DNA from: Polynucleobacter sp. 86C-FISCH
Lineage (GTDB): Bacteria > Pseudomonadota > Gammaproteobacteria > Burkholderiales > Burkholderiaceae
Direction of reading: 5' to 3'
Assembly: GCF_018882415.1 (NCBI RefSeq)
Contig: NZ_JACVOL010000001.1
Span: 1,031,531 to 1,095,530 of the forward strand
Length of the DNA: 64,000 nt
The position numbers and the translations under genes are program-made. Positions 38,808 through 48,346 of this stretch are shown one piece after another. Position 1 is the first letter of the stretch, and each line of letters begins with the position of its first letter. The notes under the pieces were generated by a model. That model was not told where the DNA came from. It made no database searches and worked only from the letters and a program-made list of their open reading frames with translations.

Positions 38808-39833
38808 TTATTTAGATTGTGTTGCTGCTACGAATGCGTCTAGCTTCTGACGGGCAGCACCCGATGCAATAGCGGCTTTGGCAAGTTCAACACCGCTAGC
38901 GATGTCTTTAGCCACGCCCGCAACGTAAAGCGTTGCACCTGCATTCAGGCAAACAATATCGCTTGCTGCGCCTGGCTTGCCATCGAGAACCTCAAGAACA
39001 ATCTTCTTGGACTCTTCAGCGTTAGCCACTTTGAAGCCATTGGTTAGGGCTGTATTTAGGCCAAAGTCTTTTGGATGAATTTCATATTCACGCACCACAC
39101 CATCTTTGAGCTCTCCAACTAGGGTTGGTCCCTCTAAAGAAATTTCATCAAGACCATCGCGTCCGTAAACAACTAATGCGTGCTCCATTCCTAATGCCTG
39201 CAATACATGCGCCTGAATTCCTACTAGATCAGGGTGGAACACCCCCATCAAGATACGCTTGGCATCTGCAGGGTTGGTGAGGGGGCCCAAGATATTAAAA
39301 ATGGTTCGTACGCCGAGCTGCTTACGAATTGGAACAACATTTTTCATTGCTGGATGATGGTTTGGGGCAAACATAAAGCCTGCTCCTACCGTTGAGATGC
39401 ATTTGGCTACTTGATCGGCGGACAGCGCAAGATTAACGCCAAGCGCTTCTAAAACATCAGCGCTACCGGACTTGCTGCTCACGCTACGGTTGCCGTGTTT
39501 AGCAATCTTAGCTCCCGCACCTGCTGCGACAAACATCGCTGCAGTCGAGATATTGAATGTGTGTGCGCCATCGCCGCCTGTGCCTACGACATCGACCAGG
39601 TGACTACGGTCATCCACTTTTACAGAGGTTGCAAACTCACGCATGACTTGTGCAGCAGCAGCGATTTCACCAACTGTTTCTTTTTTGGTGCGCAGTGCAA
39701 CCAATAATCCAGCAACCAACTCTGGTGACATCTCGCCGCTCATGATGAGACGCATCATGGCAGTCATCTCGTCATGAAATAGTTCGCGATGTTCAATGCA
39801 GCGTTGTAAGGCTTCTTGCGGAGTAATTGGCAT
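38808..39833 (-). CDS. trpD: Anthranilate phosphoribosyltransferase
   Basis: TrpD joins anthranilate to PRPP. The 341-residue protein shows the PRPP loop [17 protein letters not shown], the [20 protein letters not shown] block, and [11 protein letters not shown]. It is a separate gene and not fused to trpG as in enteric bacteria. Spacing to trpG is 20 bases and to trpC 10 bases, fitting an operon. Confidence 0.97.
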   Translation of the reverse strand: MPITPQEALQRCIEHRELFHDEMTAMMRLIMSGEMSPELVAGLLVALRTKKETVGEIAAAAQVMREFATSVKVDDRSHLVDVVGTGGDGAHTFNISTAAMFVAAGAGAKIAKHGNRSVSSKSGSADVLEALGVNLALSADQVAKCISTVGAGFMFAPNHHPAMKNVVPIRKQLGVRTIFNILGPLTNPADAKRILMGVFHPDLVGIQAHVLQALGMEHALVVYGRDGLDEISLEGPTLVGELKDGVVREYEIHPKDFGLNTALTNGFKVANAEESKKIVLEVLDGKPGAASDIVCLNAGATLYVAGVAKDIASGVELAKAAIASGAARQKLDAFVAATQSK

Positions 39834-39853
39834 AGCGCTGTAATTAAGGTTGC

Positions 39854-40420
39854 TTATTTGTTTTGTAAAAAATTCTTGAGCAGGGCATGACCATGCTCAG
39901 AAAGAATCGACTCTGGATGAAACTGCACGCCTTCAACCGCAAGCTCCTTGTGGCGTACACCCATAATCTCTCCATCAGACGATGTTGCAGTGACTTCTAG
40001 CATCGCAGGCAGAGAGCTCTTCTCAATAGCGAGAGAGTGATAACGCGTCACCTTAAATGGATCGGGCAAGTCTTTAAATACGCCCACACCAGTGTGATGA
40101 ATGCTATCGGTCTTGCCGTGCATTACCTTTTGGGCGCGAATGACTTTGCCGCCAAACGCCTCACCAATAGCTTGATGACCTAAGCAAACTCCAAGAATCG
40201 GAATTTGTCCGGCATAGCGCTTGATAGTTTCAACTGAGATGCCTGCTTCGGCTGGACTACATGGCCCAGGTGAGATACAGATACGTGCGGGATTGAGTTT
40301 GGCAATATCCTCAACGGTAATTTCATCATTACGAAATACCTTTACCTCTTCACCCAGTTCTGCAAAATACTGAACAAGGTTATAGGTAAACGAATCATAG
40401 TTATCAATCATTAGGAGCAT
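39854..40420 (-). CDS. trpG: Anthranilate synthase glutaminase component
   Basis: TrpG supplies ammonia to TrpE. The 188-residue class I amidotransferase has the nucleophile in [15 protein letters not shown] and the His-Glu pair in [14 protein letters not shown] chose the ATG at 40420, which has a near-perfect GGAGG ribosome site five bases upstream; a TTG one codon earlier is possible. The gene overlaps the end of trpE by 17 bases. A dual role in p-aminobenzoate synthesis is possible, as in some bacteria. Confidence 0.96.
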   Translation of the reverse strand: MLLMIDNYDSFTYNLVQYFAELGEEVKVFRNDEITVEDIAKLNPARICISPGPCSPAEAGISVETIKRYAGQIPILGVCLGHQAIGEAFGGKVIRAQKVMHGKTDSIHHTGVGVFKDLPDPFKVTRYHSLAIEKSSLPAMLEVTATSSDGEIMGVRHKELAVEGVQFHPESILSEHGHALLKNFLQNK

Positions 40421-41909
40421 CAAGTCCTCCTTGTACTAAATCTGCTGCAGTCAATACTGCACGTGCTTTTGCTTCTGTTTCTTTCCATTCCGCAGTCGGG
40501 TCGGAGTCGGCTACGACGCCTGCGCCTGCCTGAGAGTGCAGCATGCCATCGCGGATAACGCCAGTACGAATAGCAATGGCTACATCCATATCTCCTGAGA
40601 AGGATAGATAGCCAACTGCGCCACCGTATACGCCGCGCTTCACGATTTCCATCTCATCAATGATTTCCATTGCCCGAATTTTTGGTGCGCCTGACAAGGT
40701 GCCTGCTGGGAAGGTGGCTCGCAACACATCCATATTGCTCATATTGTCTAAAAGATCGCCTTCTACGGAACTCACGATATGTTGAACATGTGAGTACTTC
40801 TCGATCGACATGGAGTCAGTCACTTTCACTGAGCCTGTTTTGGCAATACGTCCCACGTCATTGCGCGCTAAATCAATCAACATGACGTGTTCAGCGATTT
40901 CTTTAGGATCTGCCAAGAGTTCTTTGGCTAGGCGCTCATCTTCCTCAGGGTTTGCTCCGCGAGGGCGTGTGCCAGCCAGCGGACGTATGGTCACAATCTT
41001 CTCGGCAGCACGTTTTTCTTGGCGAACCAGAATCTCAGGGGATGAGCCAACAATTTGCATATCCCCAAAGTCATAGAAGTACATATATGGGGACGGGTTG
41101 AGTGAGCGTAAGGCTCTGTAGAGTGCCAAAGGTGAATCTGCAAATGGTTTGCTGATGCGTTGACCAATCACTACCTGCATGCAATCACCGGCCAAAATAT
41201 ATTCTTTGGTTTTCAGAACGGCATTTTCAAAATCGGCAGCCTTAAATTTGCGAATGAGTTCTGTCTTAGTGCTTGGTAAAGATGCTGGCATATTTGCTGG
41301 CTTACCAAGACAGGTCATTAATTCTTTTAAACGCTCTTGGGCTTTTTCAAAGCCATCAGTAATGCTTGGGTCTGCGTAAACGATAAAGTAAATTTTTCCA
41401 GCGACGTTATCAATCACTGCTAACTCTTCAGTCAACATGAGTTGAATATCAGGCACACCTAATTCATCGGGTAGTTGGTGTTTAGCTAGACGTGACTCAA
41501 TGTAACGCACTGTGTCATAACCAAAGTAACCTGCTAAGCCACCACAAAAACGTGGCATATCGGGTTGTAGCGCAACCTTAAAGCGTTTGAAATAAGCATC
41601 TACAAAGTCGAGTGGATTATCGGTGTTGCTTTCAACGACTTTCCCATCTGTAACCACTTCATTGATCGGTGCAGTGGGTGTGCCAACAGTTCTAACGATT
41701 GTCTTAGCAGGCAGGCCAATAAAGGAGAAGCGGCCGAAACGCTCGCCACCCAAAACTGACTCCAACAGGTAAGTATTTTTCGTGCCAAACGCTTGGCTGA
41801 GTTTTACGTAAAGCGACAATGGCGTTTCAAGATCGGCCAAGACCTCCTTAATAAGAGGAATGCGATTGAAACCCTGTTTAGTTAGGGCATTAAATTCTTC
41901 GCGTTGCAT
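40404..41909 (-). CDS. trpE: Anthranilate synthase component I
   Basis: TrpE makes anthranilate from chorismate and is normally feedback-inhibited by tryptophan. The 501-residue protein has the LLES element near residue 50 ([17 protein letters not shown]) linked to tryptophan binding, and the catalytic C-terminal block: [52 protein letters not shown] and [10 protein letters not shown]. Its start codon overlaps the rpe stop by one base and its end overlaps trpG. No leader peptide or attenuator is visible, because rpe lies directly upstream. Confidence 0.97.
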   Translation of the reverse strand: MQREEFNALTKQGFNRIPLIKEVLADLETPLSLYVKLSQAFGTKNTYLLESVLGGERFGRFSFIGLPAKTIVRTVGTPTAPINEVVTDGKVVESNTDNPLDFVDAYFKRFKVALQPDMPRFCGGLAGYFGYDTVRYIESRLAKHQLPDELGVPDIQLMLTEELAVIDNVAGKIYFIVYADPSITDGFEKAQERLKELMTCLGKPANMPASLPSTKTELIRKFKAADFENAVLKTKEYILAGDCMQVVIGQRISKPFADSPLALYRALRSLNPSPYMYFYDFGDMQIVGSSPEILVRQEKRAAEKIVTIRPLAGTRPRGANPEEDERLAKELLADPKEIAEHVMLIDLARNDVGRIAKTGSVKVTDSMSIEKYSHVQHIVSSVEGDLLDNMSNMDVLRATFPAGTLSGAPKIRAMEIIDEMEIVKRGVYGGAVGYLSFSGDMDVAIAIRTGVIRDGMLHSQAGAGVVADSDPTAEWKETEAKARAVLTAADLVQGGLDAPND

Positions 41910-42634
41910 TAGGATCTTCCTGACTTTCCTAATTCAGCGCGCATTGCATCAATCACTTGCGCATAATTTTCTTTGCCATAAATTGCTGAGCCAGCAACAA
42001 AAGTATCAGCACCCGCTTTTGCAACTTCAGCAATATTGTCGACCTTAATGCCACCATCTACTTCAAGACGAATGTGTCGACCAGTCTCTGCTTGATAGCG
42101 ATCGAGGCGTGCGCGAACTTGAGCAATCTTATTGAGAGTACTTGGTATAAATGATTGACCACCAAACCCTGGATTAACTGACATGAGTAATACCAAGTCA
42201 ATGAGCTCCAACGTGTGATCAAGATAATCTAGTGGAGTTGCTGGATTAAATACAAGACCTGCTTGGCAACCTTGATCACGAATGAGGTTTAGTGTGCGAT
42301 TAACGTGCGGACTTGCTTCAGGATGAAAGCTAATTAAATTGGCGCCCGCTTTAGCAAAGTCAGGAACAATGCGATCCACTGGTTCGATCATCAGATGCAC
42401 ATCGATCACAGCCGGCTTGCCATCTTTGATTGCATACGGACGAATAGCCTCACAAACCAAGGGGCCAATGGTGAGATTGGGCACATAGTGGTTATCCATC
42501 ACATCAAAGTGAATCCAATCAGCGCCCGCCACCAAAACGTCTTGTACTTCCTTGCCCAGACAGGCGAAGTCAGCAGACAAAATCGATGGGGCAATAACAA
42601 ATTGGCTATTTGAGGATGTTTTTTGGCTTTCCAT
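41909..42634 (-). CDS. rpe: Ribulose-phosphate 3-epimerase
   Basis: Rpe interconverts ribulose 5-phosphate and xylulose 5-phosphate. The 241-residue beta-alpha barrel has [13 protein letters not shown], the metal ligands in [16 protein letters not shown] and [10 protein letters not shown], and [14 protein letters not shown]. It leads the rpe-trpEGDC unit. The phosphoglycolate phosphatase gene (gph), which commonly follows rpe in related genomes, is missing here. It is divergent from apaG with 49 bases between. Confidence 0.96.
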   Translation of the reverse strand: MESQKTSSNSQFVIAPSILSADFACLGKEVQDVLVAGADWIHFDVMDNHYVPNLTIGPLVCEAIRPYAIKDGKPAVIDVHLMIEPVDRIVPDFAKAGANLISFHPEASPHVNRTLNLIRDQGCQAGLVFNPATPLDYLDHTLELIDLVLLMSVNPGFGGQSFIPSTLNKIAQVRARLDRYQAETGRHIRLEVDGGIKVDNIAEVAKAGADTFVAGSAIYGKENYAQVIDAMRAELGKSGRS

Positions 42635-42683
42635 CCCTAGATTCTAGCTTGCAGTTGACCTTAGGATGGAGCAGAATTCGACC

Positions 42684-43058
42684 ATGAATCCCCACGAAAT
42701 CAGCATAACGGTCAAAGCCCAGTATCTTCCGGAGCAATCTGACCCAGATAACCGCCAATTTGCCTTTGCTTACACCGTCACCATACGTAATACAGGTACG
42801 GCCAGTATTCAGCTTATAGCCCGCCATTGGTTTATTACGGACGGGGATAACGACGTCCAGGAGGTCCGTGGCCTGGGGGTTGTAGGTCAGCAGCCGCTTT
42901 TGCGCTCTGGGGAGCATTTTGAATACACCAGTTGGGCTACATTGCCCACCCCTGCAGGGACTATGCGTGGGGAGTATTTTTGCGTAACTGAGGAGGCTCA
43001 GTTCTTTCAGGCCCCTATTCCTGAGTTTGCCCTGGTGATGCCCCGTACCTTGCACTAG
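42684..43058 (+). CDS. apaG: ApaG domain protein
   Basis: ApaG (also called CorD) is a small fibronectin-like beta-sandwich protein linked in E. coli to divalent cation handling; its exact role is unclear. The 124-residue product reads ISITVKAQYLPEQSDPDN, FAYTVTIRNTGTASIQL, HWFITDGDN and GVVGQQPLLRSGEHFEYTS, all close to E. coli ApaG. I chose the ATG at 42684 because it restores the family length and has GGAG upstream; an ATG at 42666 would add six residues. Confidence 0.94.
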   Translation: MNPHEISITVKAQYLPEQSDPDNRQFAFAYTVTIRNTGTASIQLIARHWFITDGDNDVQEVRGLGVVGQQPLLRSGEHFEYTSWATLPTPAGTMRGEYFCVTEEAQFFQAPIPEFALVMPRTLH

Positions 43059-43066
43059 CGCAAGGT
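43047..43066. other. Hairpin at the end of apaG
   Basis: ACCTTGC and GCAAGGT form a perfect 7-base stem with a 6-base loop that includes the apaG stop codon. It could serve as a weak terminator between apaG and the small minus-strand reading frame. Confidence 0.4.
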
Positions 43067-43074
43067 TCAGGAGA

Positions 43075-43188
43075 CTACTTTTTGCCTTTGCCCGTCCAGA
43101 GGACAATAAACAACAATAGTCCTAAGGCAACGGCACCTTCAAAGACAAACAGTAGCATTGGGTATTCATCGAGTAAATTGGCGATCAT
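43075..43188 (-). CDS. Possible 37-residue single-helix membrane protein
   Basis: The reading frame starts MIANLLDEYPMLLFVFEGAV, continues as a hydrophobic helix (about 20 residues, ending LLLFIVLWT) and closes with the basic tail GKGKK. This is the make-up of a real one-span peptide with the tail inside. It fills the otherwise empty gap between apaG and mltA. Against it, its start codon overlaps the divergent mltA start (CATGA at 43186-43190) and only a weak ribosome site (AGAAA) is seen. The frame is open upstream to 43281. I do not recognise a family. Confidence 0.4.
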   Translation of the reverse strand: MIANLLDEYPMLLFVFEGAVALGLLLFIVLWTGKGKK

Positions 43189-44317
43189 GATTTCTAAATT
43201 TAAATATGTTTCATTAAGTGTATTCGCAATCCTGGTCGTTAGCTTGATTGCGGGATGTTCTACTCCCCCCACTCGTGGCACGGGATATCGCTCAAGTGGT
43301 TCTGGTGCCTCGCCATCAAGCTACAGTTCTTCCATTGCAAGTTTTAGTGCTGTCTCTTGGCAGGCATTACCTGGATGGCAGGATGATGACTTATCCCAAG
43401 CTTGGCCTGCATGGTTAAAAAGCTGTGATGCTTTGCGCAAGAAAAACAGCGAAGTAAATTGGCGTCAAGTGTGTGCTCAAGCGAGCAGTGTTTCAGGTCG
43501 TGACACACAGGCAGTTCGTAAATATTTTGAAAGCAACTTTCAAGCTTATGAAATTCGTACTAGCTCTGGAAGTGATACTGGTCTAATCACTGGCTATTAC
43601 GAGCCAGTCATGAATGGCTCACTCACTCGCACCAGCACATACAACGTGCCGCTCTATAGTTACCCAAGCGCGTGGCGCAAATCAAAACCGAATCCTGGTC
43701 CGACGCGCGCAGAGCTCATGAGTTCAGGGGTTTTAAAGGGGTCGGAAATTGCGTGGGTACAAGATCCTGTAGCGGCTGCTTCCATGCAAATTCAGGGCTC
43801 TGGAAAAATTCGCCTTGAAGATGGGCGCATCTTGCGTCTTGGCTTCGCGGGGACGAATGATCAGCCCTTCAAGTCATCTGCACAATGGTTGTTAGATCGT
43901 AAAGAAATTACGCGTAGCGAGGCAACGATGCAAGGCATTTCGCAATGGGCTAAACGTAATCCAGATCGAGTTAATGAAATGCTCAACGCGAATCCGCGTT
44001 TTGTTTTCTTTAAAGAGTTGCCGGGTAATGTGGCGGCAGATTTAGGTCCGAATGGAGCCTTAGGCGTTCCGCTTACTGGTGAGCGTAGCATCGCTGTTGA
44101 TTTGCAGGCTCTGCCTTTGGGTGCACCAGTATTTTTAGCTACAACAAAGCCTTTGAGTAATCAGCCTTTACAAAAGTTGGTGATGGCACAAGATACTGGC
44201 AAAGCTATTGTGGGTGGTGTCAGGGCGGACTACTATTGGGGATCAGGGGATTCTGCTGGAGAGATGGCAGGCCGCATGAAACAAAATGGCAGGATGTGGC
44301 TGCTGCTTCCACGTTAA
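43187..44317 (+). CDS. mltA: Membrane-bound lytic murein transglycosylase A
   Basis: MltA cleaves the glycan strands of peptidoglycan at the outer membrane. The 376-residue protein starts with a lipoprotein signal peptide whose lipobox is LIAGC (Cys at about residue 24). The MltA domain includes GLITGYYEPVMNGS and the 3D domain at the end contains VMAQDTGKAIVGGVRADYYW with conserved aspartates. The start was set by the signal peptide; the open frame extends 105 bases further upstream without such features. Confidence 0.93.
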   Translation: MISKFKYVSLSVFAILVVSLIAGCSTPPTRGTGYRSSGSGASPSSYSSSIASFSAVSWQALPGWQDDDLSQAWPAWLKSCDALRKKNSEVNWRQVCAQASSVSGRDTQAVRKYFESNFQAYEIRTSSGSDTGLITGYYEPVMNGSLTRTSTYNVPLYSYPSAWRKSKPNPGPTRAELMSSGVLKGSEIAWVQDPVAAASMQIQGSGKIRLEDGRILRLGFAGTNDQPFKSSAQWLLDRKEITRSEATMQGISQWAKRNPDRVNEMLNANPRFVFFKELPGNVAADLGPNGALGVPLTGERSIAVDLQALPLGAPVFLATTKPLSNQPLQKLVMAQDTGKAIVGGVRADYYWGSGDSAGEMAGRMKQNGRMWLLLPR

Positions 44318-44343
44318 TTCACTCTTACTACTGAAAGAAATCA

Positions 44344-45120
44344 ATGAGCTACAAAACAATTTTGACTGAAGTGGATGGCAAGGTTGCAACCATCACTTTG
44401 AATCGCCCTGAAGTATTGAACGCCTTGAATGACCAATTAATGGAAGAGCTTGGCGCTGCATTATTGGCTTTTGATGCGGATGACAATATTGGTTGCATGA
44501 TTGTTACCGGCAGTGAAAAGGCGTTTGCAGCTGGAGCGGATATCGCATCCATGGCGAAGTATGGACTGAAAGATGTTTATCGCGGTGACTTTATTACCCG
44601 CAACTGGGAAGAGATTAAAAAAGTCCGCAAGCCCGTAATTGCGGCTGTCTCTGGCTATGCGCTTGGTGGCGGTTGTGAGCTCGCCATGATGTGCGACACC
44701 ATTATGGCTGCGGATAACGCGAAGTTTGCTCAACCAGAAGTGAAGCTAGGCATCATTCCAGGTGCTGGCGGTACACAACGTTTACCACGAGCAGTATCGA
44801 AAGCAAAAGCCATGGATTTAGCTCTGACAGGCCGCATGATGGATGCTGCCGAAGCTGAGCGCGCTGGTTTGGTCGCCAGAATTTTCCCGCAAGCAGATTT
44901 GCTGAAAGAAGTTAAAGCAATTGCTAAAGGGATTGCCGATATGCCTTTGTTGACTGCAATGATGGTGAAAGAAAGTATCAATACGGCCTACGAGACTACA
45001 TTGTCTGAAGGCATTCACTTTGAGCGCCGTCTCTTTCATGCATGTTTCGCAACAAATGATCAGAAAGAGGGTATGGCTGCGTTTATGGAAAAACGCCCAG
45101 CCAAATTTACCAACTCTTAA
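44344..45120 (+). CDS. Enoyl-CoA hydratase/isomerase family protein
   Basis: A 258-residue crotonase-fold enzyme that probably hydrates enoyl-CoA in fatty acid oxidation. [15 protein letters not shown] begins the fold; the oxyanion-hole loops are [12 protein letters not shown] and [16 protein letters not shown], and the catalytic glutamates are in CELAMM and [11 protein letters not shown]. These match short-chain enoyl-CoA hydratases (EchA/PaaF-like). It stands alone after mltA, so the pathway is not evident. Confidence 0.9.
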   Translation: MSYKTILTEVDGKVATITLNRPEVLNALNDQLMEELGAALLAFDADDNIGCMIVTGSEKAFAAGADIASMAKYGLKDVYRGDFITRNWEEIKKVRKPVIAAVSGYALGGGCELAMMCDTIMAADNAKFAQPEVKLGIIPGAGGTQRLPRAVSKAKAMDLALTGRMMDAAEAERAGLVARIFPQADLLKEVKAIAKGIADMPLLTAMMVKESINTAYETTLSEGIHFERRLFHACFATNDQKEGMAAFMEKRPAKFTNS

Positions 45121-45126
45121 TTTCAG

Positions 45127-45153
45127 AAATTCAAAAAAGAATTTAGTTTTTTT
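45127..45153. terminator. Weak AT-rich hairpin with T-run between enoyl-CoA hydratase and M20 genes
   Basis: AAATTC and GAATTT pair around an A6 loop, followed by seven T residues. The stem is weak and overlaps the M20 stop codon, so function is uncertain. Confidence 0.35.
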
Positions 45154-46339
45154 CTAGGAAGCGTTGAGCTAGTTTGACCCAATAGCTCACGCCTACTGGA
45201 ATCAAGGAATCATTGAAGTCGTATGAAGGATTGTGTAGGTGGCAAGGACCCATGCCATGACCTACGGAGCGATGATCACCGTCGCCATTGCCAAGGAAAA
45301 CATAGCAACCTGGCTTTTCCAGCAACATAAACGCAAAGTCTTCTGCACCCATAGTCGGATCGATTGAGGCATTCACATTTTGCTTGCCAACCAATTCGCT
45401 CATTACCTCAGTGGCAAATTCCACTTCATTGGCGTGATTAATGAGAGGTGGGTAATTTCTAGCAAATGTGACTTCCGCTTGGCAATCAAAAGCACTTGCA
45501 ACATTGTGTGCGATTTCTCGAAGGCGTTGCTCAATGAGATCTAAGACATCCAATGTAAATGTGCGCACTGTGCCGCCAATGAAGGCGCTATCCGGAATGA
45601 CATTACTTGTTTCGCCTGCATGAAATTGTGTGATGGATAAAACCGCAGCATCTACAGGGCGTTTATTGCGGGTAATGATGCTTTGTAATGCTAGAACTAC
45701 TTGCGCCCCAGCAAAAACTGGATCTGCGCTGTTATGTGGAAGGGCGGCATGACCACCTTTGCCTGTAATGGTGATTTCGAAGGTATTGCTAGAGGCCATC
45801 ATGGGGCCAGACGTCACACCAAAGTGACCTTCTACTAAGCCAGGCCAGTTGTGCAGGCCAAATACGGCATCGCATGGGAATTCTTTGAAGAGCCCATCCT
45901 TGATCATTTCATTTGCACCAGCACCGCCCTCTTCGGCTGGTTGGAAAATAAAAATCACAGTACCTTTGAAGTCGCGATGATTTGATAAATACTGTGCAGC
46001 ACCAAGAAGCATGGCAGTGTGACCATCATGACCACATGCATGCATTTTTCCTGGATTTTTTGAAGCATGCTCAAAGTTGTTGTGCTCTTGCAATGGCAGC
46101 GCATCCATATCGGCGCGCAGACCAATCATCTTTCCCGGTCCTAAGTCGCCATCTAAGCGACCAACTACTCCAGTTTTTCCCATCCCGCGGTAAACAGTAA
46201 TTCCCCAGCTAGAAAGTGCCTCTGCGACTAAATCAGACGTGCGATTCTCTTCGAAACGCAATTCAGGGTGTGCATGAATATTGCGTCGAATTTCTTGAAT
46301 GGCTTCTGCGGATTCGGTAATTTCTGGAAGTAAATGCAT
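45143..46339 (-). CDS. M20-family amidohydrolase (hippurate hydrolase/aminoacylase-like)
   Basis: A 398-residue metallo-amidohydrolase that removes acyl groups from N-acyl amino acids or related amides. It has the metal site residues in GLRADMDALPLQEHN and HACGHDGHTAMLLG, the FIFQPAEEGGAGA glutamate pair, the dimerisation domain (GKGGHAALPHNSADPV) and the closing histidine in FLGNGDGDHRSVGHG or nearby CHLHNPSYDFND. The substrate cannot be told. It is a single gene converging with the enoyl-CoA hydratase gene. Confidence 0.9.
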   Translation of the reverse strand: MHLLPEITESAEAIQEIRRNIHAHPELRFEENRTSDLVAEALSSWGITVYRGMGKTGVVGRLDGDLGPGKMIGLRADMDALPLQEHNNFEHASKNPGKMHACGHDGHTAMLLGAAQYLSNHRDFKGTVIFIFQPAEEGGAGANEMIKDGLFKEFPCDAVFGLHNWPGLVEGHFGVTSGPMMASSNTFEITITGKGGHAALPHNSADPVFAGAQVVLALQSIITRNKRPVDAAVLSITQFHAGETSNVIPDSAFIGGTVRTFTLDVLDLIEQRLREIAHNVASAFDCQAEVTFARNYPPLINHANEVEFATEVMSELVGKQNVNASIDPTMGAEDFAFMLLEKPGCYVFLGNGDGDHRSVGHGMGPCHLHNPSYDFNDSLIPVGVSYWVKLAQRFLEKN

Positions 46340-46395
46340 CCCTTCATCTTATCCGAAAGTCTTTTGATACGCCTTTAGAAGGCAATTAATGCTGA

Positions 46396-47115
46396 TTATT
46401 GATTGGGCAATTGAATGTGCTTTGCAGCAAAATGCAAAGCCTCAATTGAATAAGGGCTATCAGTAGCTTTTTGTAGCTCTTTTGGCAGTGACGGAATCAG
46501 ACCTAAAAAGGGTGCGTCAATCCTGGCTTGCAAGGTCTGGAGGTTTTCCTGTAGAAGAGGCATTTCCTCTTCAAGGGTATTGGCAATCCATCCAGCAATC
46601 TTTAAGTTGCGCGCTTTGATTGCTTCGTAAGTTAACAGGGCGTGATTAAGGCAGCCTAATTTCATGCCCACTACAAGAATTATTGGCAAATCAATCTTCT
46701 TTGCGAACCCACCTAAATCTTCATCTTTATTTAAAGGTATTAACAGGCCGCCAGCGCCCTCAACCACAATGCAATCCGCATGCTTTTGAACATCCTGAAA
46801 AGCTTCAGTCATCACACTCATCTCAAGCATTAGCCCTTGCTGTGTTGCCACTAAGTGAGGGGCGGCTGGTTTATCCAATACATAAGGACATAAACTCAAT
46901 TCACCATGACTGAGGTTAGATGCAATGCGTAGTGTTTCTAAATCCTCATTGAGAGTTATGCCACTTGTATCTTGGTAGGTTCCAGCGACAACCGGTTTAA
47001 AGCCAATGACGTTTATTTGTTGCTCGCGCAATTTCACAATGAGTGCGCCGCTTACCAAGGTTTTCCCAACTTCGGTATCGGTGCCTGTGACAAAGAGTCC
47101 AGCAGACTTACTCAT
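46396..47115 (-). CDS. bioD: Dethiobiotin synthetase
   Basis: BioD uses ATP and CO2 to close the ureido ring of dethiobiotin. The 239-residue protein has the P-loop GTDTEVGKTLVSGAL, GFKPVVAGTY with the conserved lysine, and VVEGAGGLLIPL. I chose the ATG at 47115 since MSKSAGLFVTGTDTEVGKT is the family N-terminus; it overlaps bioF by 8 bases. It is the last gene of bioA-bioF-bioD. Confidence 0.96.
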   Translation of the reverse strand: MSKSAGLFVTGTDTEVGKTLVSGALIVKLREQQINVIGFKPVVAGTYQDTSGITLNEDLETLRIASNLSHGELSLCPYVLDKPAAPHLVATQQGLMLEMSVMTEAFQDVQKHADCIVVEGAGGLLIPLNKDEDLGGFAKKIDLPIILVVGMKLGCLNHALLTYEAIKARNLKIAGWIANTLEEEMPLLQENLQTLQARIDAPFLGLIPSLPKELQKATDSPYSIEALHFAAKHIQLPNQ

Positions 47116-48346
47116 GGGGAGCCTTTTGGATTGCTGTCTGCTCAATAGTTTTCAAGGTAGCGATTAGCTGACGTAAATCTGCTTCACTATGATTTGCTGA
47201 GAAGGTAATTCTCAATCGCGCACTCCCAATGGGTACGGTCGGTGGACGAATGGCTGGAATCCAGTAACCAGCCTCATCTAATAACTTAGCAGCCAGCAAG
47301 GCATTGGCATTACTGCCCAAAATAACAGGCTGAATAGCTGTGCAAGAGGGCACCTTTTCCCACTGAGAAAAATGCATTTCATCTTGCCAAATACGAATCA
47401 GCTTATTCAGTTGGGAACGGCGATGACTTCCTTCATTCCCCTCGATGATGTCTAAGCTCTTGGAGAGTGTGTGCGCAATTGCTGGTGGCGTAGCAGTACT
47501 GTAAATAAAGGGGCGACCTTTTTGGATAAGCCATTCAATCAAGGTTGCATGCGCACAAACAAAAGCACCGCTGACGCCAGCAGCCTTCCCAAGCGTGCCG
47601 ATATACACAATGCGATCTGAGCAGATATTTTCCTGCTCTAATATGCCGTGACCGTTCTTACCTAAAACCCCAAAGCCATGAGCATCGTCCACCAATAGCA
47701 AGGCATCGTATTGCTCAGCTACTTCCAGTAATCTCTTAACAGGGGCAAGGTCACCATCCATACTAAAGACGCCATCGGTGACGATCATCTTGAGACGGTT
47801 TTGATCAGCCTTCAGTAATTCACTTAATGCATTAGTGTCTTCATGATCAAACAAGTGAACCCGTGCATTAGTTTGCGCACTTGCTAGGCGAACACCATCA
47901 ATCAAAGACGCATGATTTAACTTGGCTGAATAAATGCTGGTGGATCCATTTGGCGCAAGTCTTGCTAGGGCTGTAATCGCTGTCAGATTTGCAAGGTAGC
48001 CAGTACTAAAAAAGAGTGCACGTGCATCTGGGATATGTTGTTTCTGAAAAGCTGCCAACTTACTTTCAAGAATCTCATGGGCAATACTGTGGCCGCTGAT
48101 GAGATGAGAGGCGCCGCTACCAACACCATACTGCGCGGCACCTTCAGCAAGGGCTTGAACGAGATCGGGATGATTTGCCAGGCCTAGATAGTCATTGCTG
48201 CAGAAAGCCTTTAATTCACGCCCATTAACCAGTGCTTTGGTGTCGCATGGAGATTCGGTTGCTCTGAGTTTTCGTTTGAGTAGCTGCAAATCCAAATCTG
48301 CAATTTGCTCTTGCGCTAAATGAAGGGCATTAAATGCTTTTGTCAT
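47108..48346 (-). CDS. bioF: 8-amino-7-oxononanoate synthase
   Basis: BioF is a PLP enzyme that joins alanine and pimeloyl-ACP/CoA. The 412-residue protein has FCSNDYLGLANHPDL, GSGASHLISGHS, VDDAHGFGVLGKNGHG, and the PLP lysine in IGTLGKAAGVSGAF. At 412 residues it is slightly longer than E. coli BioF (384), mostly at the ends. It overlaps bioA by four bases upstream and bioD downstream, so translation is probably coupled. Confidence 0.96.
   Translation of the reverse strand: MTKAFNALHLAQEQIADLDLQLLKRKLRATESPCDTKALVNGRELKAFCSNDYLGLANHPDLVQALAEGAAQYGVGSGASHLISGHSIAHEILESKLAAFQKQHIPDARALFFSTGYLANLTAITALARLAPNGSTSIYSAKLNHASLIDGVRLASAQTNARVHLFDHEDTNALSELLKADQNRLKMIVTDGVFSMDGDLAPVKRLLEVAEQYDALLLVDDAHGFGVLGKNGHGILEQENICSDRIVYIGTLGKAAGVSGAFVCAHATLIEWLIQKGRPFIYSTATPPAIAHTLSKSLDIIEGNEGSHRRSQLNKLIRIWQDEMHFSQWEKVPSCTAIQPVILGSNANALLAAKLLDEAGYWIPAIRPPTVPIGSARLRITFSANHSEADLRQLIATLKTIEQTAIQKAPHE

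Noticed and set aside
42666..42683. Longer ApaG N-terminus from ATG 42666
   Set aside because: Adds residues not found in the family and lacks ribosome-site spacing.
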